A DNA stretch of 64,000 bases from Spodoptera frugiperda (GCF_023101765.2 NC_064216.1:3438501-3502500); one strand, 5' to 3'; positions 43,464-56,705 are shown, counted from the first letter of the stretch. The notes: generated by a model not told the origin, from the sequence alone. Program-made: numbers and translations.

Positions 43464-44045
43464 TTGCTAGATATAATATTACTAGAGTAGTAACATGTTC
43501 AAGTACTATCGTTAGTAAAGTTCACGTAGTTATAATGTAGTGTTAGTATTACGTTCTTTGGTCTGTTAGTTATACGTTTTTCTATAAACATGAACATGTT
43601 TACTTACAATATTATCCTCTCTTGAACAGCTTCAAGTAATAACTTAACTCAAGTAATAAACAAGGCTATTCCCTTGTATGATTCCAGGAATGGTACGTAT
43701 GAGTTTGTACGTACAATTTTGCTCGTGAAATGTTTCCATAATGCAATGTAACTATGATAACCATAGCATAATGCAGCCATTTTTTTTTCAGACGATACAC
43801 AAACACTTTTCACCAATACTACATCTGTGATAGGAACACAAAACCAAACTTCACATTAACTGAAAATTTCCGATGATTGAATTTGAAAACCCGAAACGTT
43901 GCCCAATTACAACCTTAGATAATCGTAATACGCGCTTGCTTGCTTAAACAATGATGACAATAATGACAATTAAAGGATAAAATCACACAAATGATAACAA
44001 AAATAGCACAAAAAATGATAAAAGATGATATTTTTAAGCAGTATC

Positions 44046-44169
44046 CTTAGTACGAGTTTGCTTTACGTTAAACGAAACGAGCGCTTTCGGCGTTCTGATT
44101 GGCCGATGCGAATAAACCAACAAATCAGAGCGCCGAACGCAACGTAAAGCAAAGTCGTACTAAGGGTAC
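44046..44169. mobile_element. Palindromic MITE, family M1
   Basis: Ends CCTTAGTACGAGTTTGCTTT and AAAGCAAAGTCGTACTAAGG with one mismatch; interior GGCGTTCTGATTGGCC / AATCAGAGCGCC near-palindrome. Confidence 0.85.
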
Positions 44170-45356
44170 AGAACAAGACAACTATGCAAATACTAGTTCT
44201 GTCTCATTCTGTCCAAAATCATATATTCAAGCAGCATCTTTTTTGCAGTAGTGCGGTTTATTTAACGCGTCTTTCAATGCCAAGTGATAAAGTTTGATGC
44301 CATCGTTATTTTATTAGGCAATCAAAATAATCTAAGTAGTCTTTGAATGCGAGTAATTAGATAATACATTTAACCTATATTAACTTGTTGCAAAATATTT
44401 ACATGTTTGATGACGAGATGTTGTAAACTGTAAGATAAGTTAACATAAATAAAATTGTAGTTATATTGTCATTTTATAACTCACGTTTAGATTATAAAAT
44501 ATTATTTTGTATTAAAGTTTTTTCTAAAACAACACTTGACCGTGTATTTGCTGCAAGCGACGGTTTCTATCGTCGTGTGTCGCAGAATGCTGCTCATGAA
44601 TATGAGCCTCTACCGTGGTTTAAAACTAGTAGAGTTCATCATCAAATAATTACGTAAGTAAGCCGAAAAACATCATAATTAATTTGGTTTTTATTGCAAT
44701 TAAAACTAAAAGTAAATTGTGTTTTAATTAGATTTTTTTTTTATTACGTTGATAAACCCTACGTACCTAATAGTAATAGTGATAGGTATTTTTTCAAGCA
44801 TGTATTTATAATTTCTTAATTTTGTCATTTTCTTAGTTTTGACTTCTATACTATGCATTTTTTTAGTAGATGTAGTACCTACATACTATATTTGTATACT
44901 AATGTATCACTTACAAAGTCAGTCAAATAATATCGGAGGGCCTTTTGTTCATTTGTACAAACATACCTCATAAACATAGCTACATCAAGACGTTTGACGT
45001 ATTAAAATCAAAGAGTGACTAGTTTGGCATTCAAATTGTACATTGTAGGTTTATACTTAGCGGCAAGTTTGATTAAAAATGTACTCAAATTTACTCTACT
45101 ATAAGGCATAATTTCATTTAGCAGCATTGTAATTATGACTACGCGTATCTTTGCATAACCTAATTCTTAATAAGTTTTATGCAATTTTTTCACACAAAAG
45201 ACAACACAAAAGCAATTGAAGTGATGTCATAGATATACCTACACCGATGGGAATCAACGTTCATAAAGCCGGGACGTTCACTTCACGGATAACAGACATA
45301 CGAAAAATCACATTTGATGGTATTTGACGGGGAAATTAGATCTTTCTGGTACTCAC

Positions 45357-45510
45357 TACAGCATCAGGTTGGAGTGCGTTCACGAATTCCGCAGCGATCT
45401 TCCATTTGTAGATGGTGAACCATGCTGTACCGGTGTACGTGTCTCCAGCGTTCAGGTACAGGACTGGTGGACCTTCGCCTGACTGCGCCGCTTTCCTTGC
45501 TTCCTTCACA
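45357..45510 (-). CDS. 5'-nucleotidase locus, shared exon 2 (bridging metal ligand)
   Basis: Acceptor (catttcag) precedes 45510; donor gtgagt lies at 45351-45356. Joined to exon 1 it reads GGFPRVAHVVKEARKA, then [18 protein letters not shown], then NALQPDAV, ending in phase 0. The Asp of NAGD matches the metal-bridging Asp of the family. In the family NALxxDA(V/M) is followed directly by (S/A)LGNHEFD, which is exactly how all six terminal exons downstream begin. A family-2 SINE lies about 65 bp upstream of the acceptor. No second copy of this exon was found in the window. Confidence 0.88.
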
Positions 45511-45573
45511 CTGAAATGTTTGACATGTAACTTAAATAACTTGGCAAGTTCAATAATAAAAAAATAATAAAAT

Positions 45574-45785
<212 letters not shown>

Positions 45786-46027
45786 ATAATACTTGTTACT
45801 TGTCAGAGTGTCGCCACAGTAGTATTAGTGTATCACATTTGCTTTTCGTGCCAAAATTATGGAACCAGGGGTAAAGAATTGACCCAGGGCCAGGGTAGGG
45901 AAGGGAAGGTATTTAGGGATGATTAAGAGGAATCTCTCAATTTAGAAGAATCTCAGCTATCCCTAAATGGCTAGCAATGCTCTTTTAACTATGTCCTCTG
46001 GGATGCAGTGTCGATTTTTAACCTGGG

Positions 46028-46465
46028 GGCAGTTGTCCCACCGGCAACGATTGACGAGTAACGAGTAGAGCTAGAACTAGAAACGAGTTAGCGAGACGCG
46101 GGGAGCGAGTGCGTAGTTCCGATATTTGTGTAGCTCGGCTATAAGCGAGTATGCGAGTGTGGCGGGCGATTACTCGCATCACTACGATACGCACTGTATA
46201 TAAATGACCACTCGTTGTTCTCTCGGTGTGAGTTCTAATCGCTTGGCGAGTGTCGCCTAGCGAGTGTTATCTTTCATAGCTCTTGTCGCTCAGCGACAAA
46301 CTAGTGAAGCGAGTGCTCGCCGGCAGTGTGAACAGTCAGCGATCAACTATTTGTATATGCATCTTTTTTGTTTACACGGAAAGTATATCTATTGTACGTT
46401 TCTTGAGCGAGAAAATAGCCGATAGTTAGTCGTTTTCTCGCCGTTGGTGGGACAACTGCCTTAAG
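46028..46465. mobile_element. Foldback MITE in the first nucleotidase intron seen
   Basis: Ends GGCAGTTGTCCCACCGGCAACGA (first 20 bases exact in reverse at CGTTGGTGGGACAACTGCC). The interior has many GCGAG/CTCGC runs (GCGAGT, CTCGCT), giving strong internal pairing. Confidence 0.8.
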
Positions 46466-46525
46466 GTGATATGGTAGCTCAATACCTGCACTATACCATA
46501 AAAAAAATGCAGTAGAACAACTTAC

Positions 46526-46743
46526 ACATGGGCAACTCTAGGAAAACCTCCGTAGCACTTTCCTGCCTCCCTGTCAGCAGTGGTGCAGGTCCCTCCTTGC
46601 TGGGAGGTCTGCTCGAACCGCGCGTGCATGTCATTGTTGTGGAGGATGAGGAGCTCGAAGGTGTCTCCTGGTGGCTTCACCACACTGGCCGATGACAAGG
46701 CTGCCAGCGCCAGCACTACTGCTGTTACTAGATACCGCCCGTT
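46526..46743 (-). CDS. 5'-nucleotidase locus, shared exon 1 (signal peptide end and first metal ligands)
   Basis: Acceptor (ttccattacag) at 46744-46746, donor gtaagt at 46520-46525. The frame begins NGRYLVTAVVLALAALSSAS, a hydrophobic run like the core and cleavage region of a secretion signal, followed by LLILHNNDMHARFEQ. The Asp and His of NDMH match the first two metal ligands of the CD73/UshA metallophosphoesterase fold. The frame is open upstream without an ATG before a TGA, so the start codon is on an earlier exon to the right that I could not find. The exon ends with GT of a Val codon that exon 2 completes. Confidence 0.85.
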
Positions 46744-47437
46744 CTGTAATGGAAAATAGTCATGTTTAAGAACGGATTCATACGAATCAGTTCAGTATAA
46801 TGATTCAAAGTCAAATCAGTTTGTAGGTAGACCAATGAGGTGCTATTTTTGTCAAACAAATTTGAGATTTTTATTAGATTTTTGTTGTTAATGTTTAATT
46901 TGTATTTAGTTTCAAGTATTTATTTCCTCCCAATATTAAGTCACAATTATGGACCCTGTCGGGCACAGTAAGCAAGTACATAGTTTAAAAGTTTTATAAA
47001 ATAATTCTAAACGTGTTCAGTATTTTCAATAAAATTGGACATGCTATATAAATGTCTAATTTTGTCCCCATAAGTATTGAAATTTAAGTTTTTTCTAAAT
47101 CCATATACAACATATTATACACAAAAATGATAGCCTGCTCTTTAATTGTATTTAACAAAACAATACGTTTCATATTAAGGTATAAATGAGTGGTCTACAT
47201 GGTTATTCGAAGGCCATAATTAACGACTATTCGACACGCTGTCTGATGCAACACGACGCGCTTGTTAAAACGAATGGAATGAAGCGCTCCAATCCATCGA
47301 ATTTGACTTTTAATGATTACATTGAAAACTGTTTTACTGAAAACAAAATGAAGAACGATTTTTTGTTTGTTTTGTATTCGATTTTTTTGTTACGGATTCT
47401 CTTTTGTTTTTAAAAAATACAACAAGATCTAACTTTA

Positions 47438-47564
47438 AGTGCCGTACTCAGAGTCATTTAATGGTTACTTAACCCAATACTTAGCAATTGTTTTCGGTAC
47501 AAAATAGTTACTAAGGAATAGTTTAAGTAATCATTAAATGTCTCTGAGTGCGGCAGTAAGATAG
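47438..47564. mobile_element. Foldback MITE
   Basis: Ends GTGCCGTACTCAGAGTCATTT and CATTAAATGTCTCTGAGTGCGGCA are imperfect inverted repeats; interior ACTATTTTGTACCGAA-type palindrome. Confidence 0.7.
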
Positions 47565-48381
47565 TGAGTAAGAGATCATGATTAAGAGAGTAAAGGGTAT
47601 GAGAAAAAAGTATTAATTTATTTGGGATTCAGTTAACATACAGGATTTGGAACTGATACATACTCGTTATGCGATTTGTTGATTTATCGAAGAGGGATAT
47701 TTATATTATGTTAACACTGAACCCTGTCTCCATAACTTTATCAGGTTGAGATTTATGGCAAAAACAATAAAATTTGTTAATGTCTACATACCATCCCCTT
47801 ATAAAACCAATCAATACAATTATAATAATATAAATTAACTACAATAATACTCGTAATAACTTTAAAAACGCACGTATTTATGCAACGCTTACACGCTATG
47901 CTTACGTAAGCATCGATAAGGCTAATTTTATTTTTATCTTAGTCATATAGATCATGCGTAATAAAATTGAGAGAGACATTTGAATGCAAAAATATAATAA
48001 TTGTTTTTATCTTGTAGGCCTGACACTTATTTGACCTTTAATCAAAACAAGGATTTGTAATCTTTTAACTATAATTTAACAGTAGAACCAATCTTATTCC
48101 GAAATCTCTAATGAATCTGGTAAATTTTTAACATACATACATTCGATAGAATCAATGTTAAAAAACTCTTTCTGTTACCAATTTCGTCTGTTAGTTGATT
48201 CAGAAAATGAAATGACACCTTTAAATATAGGCACAGAGAGATTTTCACTTTTTACTGATTAGTTACGAGCTAAAACATTGGTTGATTTGTTAGACATAGT
48301 ATAGCCCTTAATCTCTAAATAAATGCCTTTGACCTTTCCCTACTAATACAGATATACATTCATACAATCTTAAGATGCCAC

Positions 48382-48530
48382 CAGAGCTGCGGACTATCTA
48401 GCGGGTTACCGGGGCGCCGGCTCAAAGCAGGAGTAGGAACAGGGTGGATTTTAGTCAGTAAGAGTCTGACACTCTCTCGCCTCACCCAACGTGGGATAAA
48501 TCATTACATTGGTGTCCTAAAAAGGTATCT
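48382..48530 (+). mobile_element. Short retroposon, family 3
   Basis: GAGCTGCGGACTATCTAGCGG start and GGAACAGGGTGGATTTTAGT body match the sister copies. Confidence 0.65.
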
Positions 48531-48559
48531 AAGCTACATCTTTTATAAGATTTTGAATA

Positions 48560-48745
48560 TATCAGCCTATAAGTGGCCACTGCTGACCAAAGGCCTCTTC
48601 TCACATGGAGAAGGTTTGAGTACTAATCACTAAGCTTGCTCAATGCAGGTTGGCGATTTGAAACTTATGATCAGAAATTATAAACCTAGATTTCCTCACG
48701 ATGTTTGCCTTCATCGTTTGTTAGTGGTGTCTAAATAATCTTAGA
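48560..48745 (+). mobile_element. Retroposon 3'-tail fragment
   Basis: Contains GTGGCCACTGCTGACCAAAG, then GAGAAGGTTTGAGTACTAAT, TGCAGGTTGGCGATTTGAAA and CCTCACGATGTTTGCCTTCA; matches the 3830-4005 fragment reversed. Confidence 0.6.
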
Positions 48746-49872
48746 AACTACATATCACTCGGAAAATGTCACATTGTTAGGTAGCTCATGCATAAGAAGC
48801 GTGCCCCATACGAGTCAAAAATGCAGATTGCGAAAATATGATTTAATGAAAGTTTAATAACAACTTATCTAAACACGTATACACACTAACTAATGAGAAT
48901 TCTAGTTAATTTGACCTATGTCCAGTGTATTAGACTTGACTGACAGATTACTATTAGTATTCACATAAGCCAATAATTACAGGACCGGTTATTGCTAAAT
49001 CTGTACATATAACGTTTCTAATCATAGCATATGTAATTATTATAAGCGATGTACACAACATTGAAATGATATACCTAGTACCACAGCTAGTACTACGGAA
49101 TACAGAAACTAGGTTTTTCTATCCCCTTGCCTATCTAAACCAACTAACATCTGTATTTTTTAAATAGCCTCATAACCAAGCAATGTAACCAAAAAATTGT
49201 ATTGTGAACCTTATTGGAAAAGAGTAACCTATGGAGTTTTTTGCTCGATCTTCTCCATAGAAATCTATCTTTTAGAACGAGCAAATAGCTTTATTAGAGG
49301 ATTGATCAATAGACTGATACTTTAAAACGTTTAGTTTGACGTTCAAATGTGCCTTCCTGGTCTAATCGAATGGTTTTGACATAGTTAGGTTATCAATACC
49401 AAAAATATTGGTCGTTATGTATCTCTTTCAGCTTTAAAGATAAATAAGATAAAACCAAGTCTCAATTGAAAATCTACGTACAAATTGTAACTAATAGCTG
49501 ACTTCCTTCCACATCATAATACGAGCTGCTAGTTTAAAAAGCAAAGTTTTACCCTCTGAATCATTTCACAAATGAGAGCTACTAACTATTCACTCTGATT
49601 GCGAACCTTTTCCACTCATATTTGAGCGTCCATTGCAGTACATGATGGTGATATAGACATATTTTTGTGTGCGTTTTATCGACGGACGCACGCAGTTATC
49701 CAGTTTTGTTTGGGCGGGGTTGTTACCAACCGTGATATATGTACATAGGTATACCTATAGCAGCGTATAGTGATGGGTAGCGCCAGCCAGTAGCAGCGTA
49801 GAATACATTTGTCATAGACTCTTTGCGAGTATTAAGAGTATAAGAGCCGACTATGGAAGCCGATTATGGACT

Positions 49873-50073
49873 GACTGCCTCGTTGGCCAAGTGTGACTGC
49901 CGGACTGGCAAAAGTTCTCAGTAGTATCACGGAGTCTGGAAATGTGCCCGGTATGTGGCAATAGGCTCACCACTTATTACATAGGACTTAATCATAAATT
50001 GTGAAAAGTGAGTGTACATTGTACAGTGGCATTAAGTGCCATAATGTGCACCTCTGCCTACCCCTTTGGGGAT
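49873..50073 (+). mobile_element. tRNA-derived SINE (family 1), internally deleted
   Basis: Head TGACTGCCTCGTTGGCC is kept but the B box is deleted. Flanked by near-identical 31-bp repeats (49842-49872, 50074-50104), two mismatches, which are probably the target-site duplication. Confidence 0.75.
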
Positions 50074-50640
50074 AAGAGTCGACTATGGAAGCCGATTAGG
50101 GACTTTAACAGCAAACTGAGACGGAGACTGAGCAGTAGCGCTCTTTGATCAACTTTGATTTGTAATCCGCTTGCGAACATTGAAGAATAAGGTAAACCTT
50201 TTATAGATGAGACCCGTAGTCCAACGGTGAACTGTTTAAGTTTTATTGAATTGACTACATTTTATTGAATTGACTTGTCGAACACGACTAACCTACGAAA
50301 TAAAATAAAAGTAACATGAGTCACCCGTTAATACACCAGCCACCTGCAAATAAAAGTGCCGTCAAGGTCGGGCCGGTTCCAGATATTAGCGGGAAGAAAC
50401 AGACAACAATTGTAATGGAGAATGTTAACGTTTTTAGACACGTGTGTATGTGTAACTATGAAGCCCTCGATGTAACGAATTGATTTGTTTACTTAGTTTT
50501 GTCGTACAATCAAAACTGACCAAATTATCATCTAAAGTTTTGATGACTTAATTTCTCATACAAAATTAACGTTGTACGGTGACGTCATAGTACATGTCAT
50601 ATATTTATTTTTTTAATAATTATAACTAATTAAGTGATAA

Positions 50641-50690
50641 CCTACTACAGGTTATCACTACAGGTTATCACTACAGGTTATCACTTAATA
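50641..50690. repeat. 14-bp tandem repeat
   Basis: Unit CTACAGGTTATCA in about three copies, adjoining a TTAAGTGATAACCT inverted partner. Confidence 0.7.
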
Positions 50691-50743
50691 ATGTGTGGGT
50701 ATTTTTTTTATTTACGTAATATTAACATTCTCCATTTTGGTGT

Positions 50744-50779
50744 AAGTATCGTATGTAAATACATGTACATACGATACTT
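50744..50779. repeat. Perfect hairpin
   Basis: AAGTATCGTATGTA and TACATACGATACTT flank an 8-base loop. Confidence 0.85.
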
Positions 50780-51084
50780 ATGCATGTAGTAAATAGCGGA
50801 TGTTTCTATGTTGCAATTAGGAACTTCGATTTTTTTTATTAGACTAGATTGATAGTGTTCGCACACACTGTTGTAGCTAATCAATGTACTACTGTTAATG
50901 TACATTGATTTTGTAATATAATACAGTTTGAATAGTTCTTAGTCAGTGAATATCTTAATTCAGACTTGTGTTTAGTGTCATTAGGTTTTAATTACCTCGT
51001 TGATTGAAATATTTTAGACGTTGTAACATTTAGCAGTGTCAGTGATCGGTTATTACTACAAAATGCTTATTAGGTAAGCTTATA

Positions 51085-51262
51085 TGGTGTCCTTTTTATG
51101 GGAGGAGGGGGGGGGGGGTCATCGAATTCACGCCTTGGGTGATGCGAGAGGGACTCTTGTCCGACTCTTACTGAATAAAATCTACCCCGTTCCTACTACT
51201 GCTCTTAGAGCCGGAGCCTTGGTAACCTACTACGTAGTCCGCAGCTCTTGTGGCGTCTTAAG
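51085..51262 (-). mobile_element. Short retroposon, family 3
   Basis: Reverse orientation; contains a guanine run (about 51106-51118) and TACCCCGTTCCTACTACTGC, GGAGCCTTGGTAACC. Confidence 0.6.
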
Positions 51263-51732
51263 ATTGTATGAATATATAATTATATCTGTCCGATCTTCTA
51301 ATGAAGTTATATATTTTATACTATATCTAAAATTCAACTAATATCTTGTAAGTTTTCAGTCAGTCAGTCAGTCAGTCAGTTTTCAAAAGGCTTTGCAATA
51401 ACAATATCAAAATACCAACAGATGACACTTCAATCCTAAATCATGACTGTTTCAATGATCCTTTTTATGCAGGTACTGTGCTATGCAATAGTTATGTGGC
51501 ATACATTGCCGGTTGCGTGGTCACGTACGCAATCAAGCGCGCACTGGACCCGCAATGAATCCATTCTTCATATAAAATTCCGCACGTTTCATTTAACTTT
51601 GCCATATTTTTGTGGATATCGTCGTATGTATTGAAGTTTATATCATTTTAGTAGGTAAATAAGTAACAGTATGTGGTACTGACAAGGTTGGTAAGCAGAG
51701 TTCTAGTTGATCAGAAAGCAGTACTAAGGTCT

Positions 51733-51905
51733 TTGTTACCGGAGCTGTGGACTGCCTAGCGGGTTACCGGGGCTCCGGCTCGAAAAGCAGGAGTAGGAAC
51801 GGGGTGGATTTTAGTCAATAAGAGTCTGACTCTCTCGCCTTACCCAAGGCGAGATAAGATTTATCTTCATTGGATGATTTTGCGCAAACCCCTTTAAAAA
51901 AGGTC
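51733..51905 (+). mobile_element. Short retroposon, family 3
   Basis: Best-preserved copy in the window: GGAGCTGTGGACTGCCTAGC, GGGGCTCCGGCTCG, AGAGTCTGACTCTCTCGCC. Confidence 0.7.
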
Positions 51906-52454
51906 TTTGTCAAATGTGTAATCCTTAGTTGGCTTTAACGATATTGTTACGACTGTTTACAGTAAGAGTATTAGTTATTTTATAGTATCGCTACTTCAAA
52001 TACATCTCTGCCTACCTTTTCAAAGTAAAACAGTCGTGATGTTACGTAGTTTTATTGGCTGTTATGGAAAAATCAATAGATGCGACGGAAATGACCTTTG
52101 CGCGGTGCTGGCCGATGAAATAATAATGCTGCATCGCTCGCGGGCTCGCTGGTAATGAGTTCAAAAAGGTTGATAGGTATATACGGCTACACGTGCCACT
52201 ATACAAACCAGTATATCCTGGTCTCCTTTTGCACAATCTTTCGCACATTCGTCATGTCAGTTTATATTGGTTTCGTTCACATTGAAGAGTTGCCGTATAC
52301 GCACGGATGGATTTCGAAAATAGTGCTAATGATGTTTCTGTTGCATTCTCTATTTAGCTCACAAATTGAAGAGCTGTACGTATGTTAAACCCAATCAAGC
52401 TATTGTTGAACTGATTCAAAATTTTGTTTGGAATGAGTAAAATGGAAACTCAAA

Positions 52455-52740
52455 GACCTCCATATAGGATCGATGGACGAGCAGACGGAACACCTGATGG
52501 TAAGTAATAGCCACCGCCCATGTGCACCCGAAACACTAGAGGCTTTGTAAGTACGTTGTCAGCTTTTTTGGGGTTAGGAATTTAGGGATTGTTGGGGAAT
52601 CGGGGATTGGGCCTCCTGTAACCTCACTCACACAACGCAACACAAAGCAAGTGTTGTTTCACGTCGGTTTTTTTTGAGGCCATGGTATCATTTCGTTCGC
52701 GCCTTCGTGCCGAAGCATGGCTATCCCACACTTTTAAACA
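52455..52740 (+). mobile_element. Retroposon, family 4
   Basis: GAGCAGACGGAACACCTGATG, CACCCGAAACACTAGAGGC, GTTGTTTCACGTCGG, GAGGCCATGGTATCA. Related partial copies at 53265-53420 (+), 55815-56085 (+) and 57885-58040 (-), and a fragment near 30405-30475. Confidence 0.6.
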
Positions 52741-53104
52741 CTATATTAAACCCACTATGGATTTGGAACCATATTAAATAATAAATCGTAAAATTCATTA
52801 AGAAGAAATGTATTTAAAAATCTGTTACTAATGTCTAAGTGACTGACAGACAACGTATAGTCAGAGAATACTATAGATTGTAATGTCTATCGACCTTTGG
52901 CTTCGGCTAATGGACCTAGAAAGTCATTGACGTGTAGGTTCCTTGGGGAGAGTAGGGGAGCACTAAGAGGGGATTTTACATCTACGGGAATTTGCACGTC
53001 TCAGGCAAATAGCAGATACTGATTTATTTCCACAATAGGTTATGTTCTGTAAACTAAATTATTCGTATTATTTGAGTAATGACCTAACTTGTACAACAAA
53101 AAAT

Positions 53105-53190
53105 GGCTGTGACATACGGACGGACGGACAGACATGACGAATCTATAAGGGTTCCGTTTTTTGTCATTTGGCTACGGAACCCTAAAAATG
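53105..53190 (+). mobile_element. Retroposon 3'-tail fragment
   Basis: GGACGGACGGACAGACATGA, then ATAAGGGTTCCGTTTTTTGTC and GGCTACGGAACCCTAAAAATG; a common lepidopteran tail. Confidence 0.55.
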
Positions 53191-55510
53191 GCATCGTTTA
53201 ACAATTAAAATTCAAATATTTTTAAACGTCATAACTTAAAAAATCTAGCAAGATCTGGCAGGATTGGGAAGAGGGGTAATTGGGCCTCCGGTAACCTCAC
53301 TCACATAACGAAAAACGCAAGCATTGTTTCACGTCGGTTTTCTGTGAGGCCGTGGTATTACTCCGGTCAAGCCGGCCCATTCGTGCCGAAGCATGGCTCT
53401 TCCACACTTAAACAATATTGTTAACTTGTCGATATCATCTTTAAACCTAAGTGTACACTGTATGAGTAGGTAATCACGTCATTCTTTTATCGGTATCCAG
53501 TCATAAAAATGTTTGTCACCTACTTTTAATATCTTATTATGAAGTAATCGGTTTATTTATAGATACGTTACTGTTTTTGTTATAATTTTTTGTGTTTTGT
53601 TTTTTGGTGCATCGTGCCCGGCGCTAAATAAATATTTTTTCTTTCTTTCAAATGCTCATGTATCGGATTTATCCTCCTATAACGTCTCAAAACGTCACGA
53701 GAGCTATAATAATAAAAAGAGTGGCAATGAAACTAGTTGAATGACGTACGTAGTTTAAGAGTGACAATTGCTTAGCCATTGATCCATCCGATCCGTTGCA
53801 CGGCCATTCAATGAACTCAATTAGAGAACAATCGCTCCTTTTATTTTGTCTACTTAAATGTGGTGAGTTTCTACGTATCTATGTATGTTTGTGCACCATT
53901 ATCTCGCGTTTGGCTGAACCGATTTTAATGCTGTTTTCGGCATAGTATTTTTCAGACTTAGGTGAAGGTAAATTACCTGATTTTAGGTAAATTACCCGAT
54001 TTAAAATTCTAATGATTAGATCTAATGCTTTAAAATAATTTACATAAAAAAATTGAGATAGTAATCTCTATTGTTGCAGCGATACGATACTATGGATATT
54101 TCAAAACGATAAATTCAAAACTAAAACCTATTTGGTACGAGTTTAGAATCAGTTTGCTAAAAATACCTATCGAATGTTAAAAATATTACCTTATGCAAAA
54201 AAGCCCCATGGTTATCCGGTGTAACCTAGTGAATTGAATATTGGTAAAAAATATTTTGAAATTCTTTTTAAAATGACGCGAAACATCCGGATTGCCGATT
54301 TGTACCTAAACGTAGAACCTACATAGAAATACGTAGGTGCGTAGCCTGTACAAAAAACAGAATTTTGTAAATATTTTTCAAACATTTTATTTTTGCTTTT
54401 TTGTGACTCTATATAGTTAGTTTTCGGTTTTTGTTTTGGTATCAATATAATATGGAGGCTACATATATTGGAGGATGAATATATTTCAGGATCTATATTA
54501 GAACTAGCTGTTTTCCACAACTTCGACCACGTAGAATAATTATTTCTGACAGAATCTAGTAGTTAGTAGGTAACTACCTGGTAATAAAAGTCTCGTCAAA
54601 ATCGGTCCAGCCATTTCAGAGATTAGCCAGGACAAACAGCCAGACAGACAGTCAGCTTGCTTTCTGGTTTCATTCCTAATCTTCTAATCAATTGACGGAA
54701 GATTTTCTGTAACGATACTCATTGTAACTGTCTGTTTGTCCTTTCAGCGATTACAAAACGCAATTATTCTATTTTGTTTCAAAAATAGCCTATAACCACC
54801 CACGCTGAATGCTTTTAAAGTTTCGACCTACGCAAAATGTGCCGTACCTACACAGCTACGTATGTATGTAGGTAGATAGGTAGGTAGGATTGTTACATTT
54901 ATGAACGGAAATTGCACCAACGCAATGGCCGCCCATCGACCCAATGGATATCCCGGTAAAAAAGTTTCCACTAAAATCTATGTTGGTACCGATATTGCCG
55001 ATATCGAAAGCCAATTCGGTAAGCTAATTAGTTTTTGATTGAGTTGCAAATTGGCTAGTTTTAAATGTAAGCCCGGTTTACTCGTTAGCGTAGTGGTTAA
55101 TATAGGCTGGTTTCCTACTAGTCGAATTCAATACTTTTTTCGAAAAACGATATTTTCTATGAAATAGTATGTTATGACGTCAAATAGCGGACTTATTTCT
55201 AGAAAATTAACTAGAAAAACTCGACAATTAAATTGAACATCAAAATCTAGATATGAAAGTGTGATTATTTTTGAATATTTTATTGTATTGAGAAGTCAAA
55301 ATAATTTATTTTTGACAAAGGAAACTACCTGATTGTTGAGCAGTTGCCAAAAACTTCTTGAATGTAATCATTTCCTTTAATATAGAACTTAAGCATGCAA
55401 TTCTATTCCTAGGCATAAAAAATACAGCATACAATCAAACCATCTGACATCTAGTTACGTAGGTACGATAATACGTCTAGCTAAAATAGTGTACAGTTAG
55501 TGCAATTATT

Positions 55511-55691
55511 TTCAGTTTCCGAGGGCCTCGTCGACGTGGAAAACAGGGAGTGTCGTCCGCTTCTAATTGAAATTGAGCCCTTCAGGGATTATGGCCGTGA
55601 TTGTACCTACCCCGGCCAGCGCATTAGTCTGGCAGGAGTGAACGAAATGAACGACAGTGGAATGAATGATTTAGTGCGTCATTCCGTTTAA
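55511..55691 (+). CDS. Orphan exon-like block, unrecognised
   Basis: Acceptor ATTATTTTCAG precedes a compositionally distinct stretch that stays open for 60 codons to a TAA (includes GLVDVENRECRPLLIEIEPF, DYGRDCTYPGQRISL). Both its strands were read; I do not recognise the peptide. It could be the last exon of a plus-strand gene or a retroposon piece. Confidence 0.25.
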
Positions 55692-56574
55692 AATTTTACT
55701 AAAAATTGACGAGTGGACGGTTTGGTTTATTTATGCTTGTATGGTGCTGTGTTGTGTGGAAATATGTAGTTGCTTTTTGAACACAATGATTATGTTTTTT
55801 TTTACATAACGGACATACGGCTCAACTGATGGTAAGCAAAAACAATCGGCGTCGCCTGTGGACACCCGAAACATCAGTGGCGTTACAAGTGCGTTGTCGG
55901 CCTTTTGGGTGTTAGAAAAAGGGTTGTTGGGGAATTGGGAAGATTGGGAAGGGGCCTAATTGGGCCTCCTGTAATCTCACTCTCACAACGCAAGCGTTGT
56001 TTCACGTCTGTTGTCTGTGAGGCCGTGGTATCACTCCGGTAGAGCCGTGGTGGCTCTAACACACTTAAACGTTTAAACAATATTGTTAAAGGAGGATGCA
56101 AATCCTCCTCCCACCTTAATATAGCTAATACCATGTTTAATGAAAAATAACTCCGAACAGACTAAAATATGGACTGAACTTTTATTCAGCTCAAAATTAC
56201 CTATCCAATGATGACACATAGGTATTGGAAGTGGGAAACTGGCATCCTCCTTTGTCGAATATAATATGTACATTATGCTCTAATGTACACTGTATGAGTA
56301 ATCACGCCATTCTTTTGTTGGTGTCCAGTAATAAAAATGTTTGTGACCTATTTTTAATGTCTAATTATGAGGTAATCGGTTTCGTACCTACTCACTATTG
56401 TTTTAATAACAGATAACAGATTAAACTGTCGTGACTACAGCTCATAATGTCTCTGCTGTTGATCATATAATTGAGCTGATAAGCTCTCCAATTGGACAAC
56501 TACTACGCATCATAAATGTTCAAGGATTGATTTATCAATATAAATCATGAAATGTAACCGACATTTTCTATAAC

Positions 56575-56703
56575 TTACTGAAATACTACTCAATTTTAAG
56601 TTGTACTTAAATATCGTGCTCTCTCTGTCATTTTATAAAGAATTGATAGGGACAGAACTAGTTTTGAGAGCGTCTTAAAATTGAGTAGCGTTTGAGTATT
56701 CGG
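56575..56703. mobile_element. Foldback MITE, family M3, copy 2
   Basis: ACTACTCAATTTTAAG and CTTAAAATTGAGTAGC inverted ends, interior TTTTATAAAGAATTGATAGG. Confidence 0.75.
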
Positions 56704-56705
56704 AC

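Larger units (their letters stand above)
42649..45356 (-). other. Intron between shared exon 2 and terminal exon F
   Basis: Contains a family-3 element (42958-43198, minus), a 21-bp tandem array (43359-43463) and an M1 MITE (44046-44169). No other exon was recognised. Confidence 0.6.

Noticed and set aside
51443..51634. Possible exon after ttttatgcag
   Set aside because: The peptide has no recognisable features and the frame is short; chance is likely.
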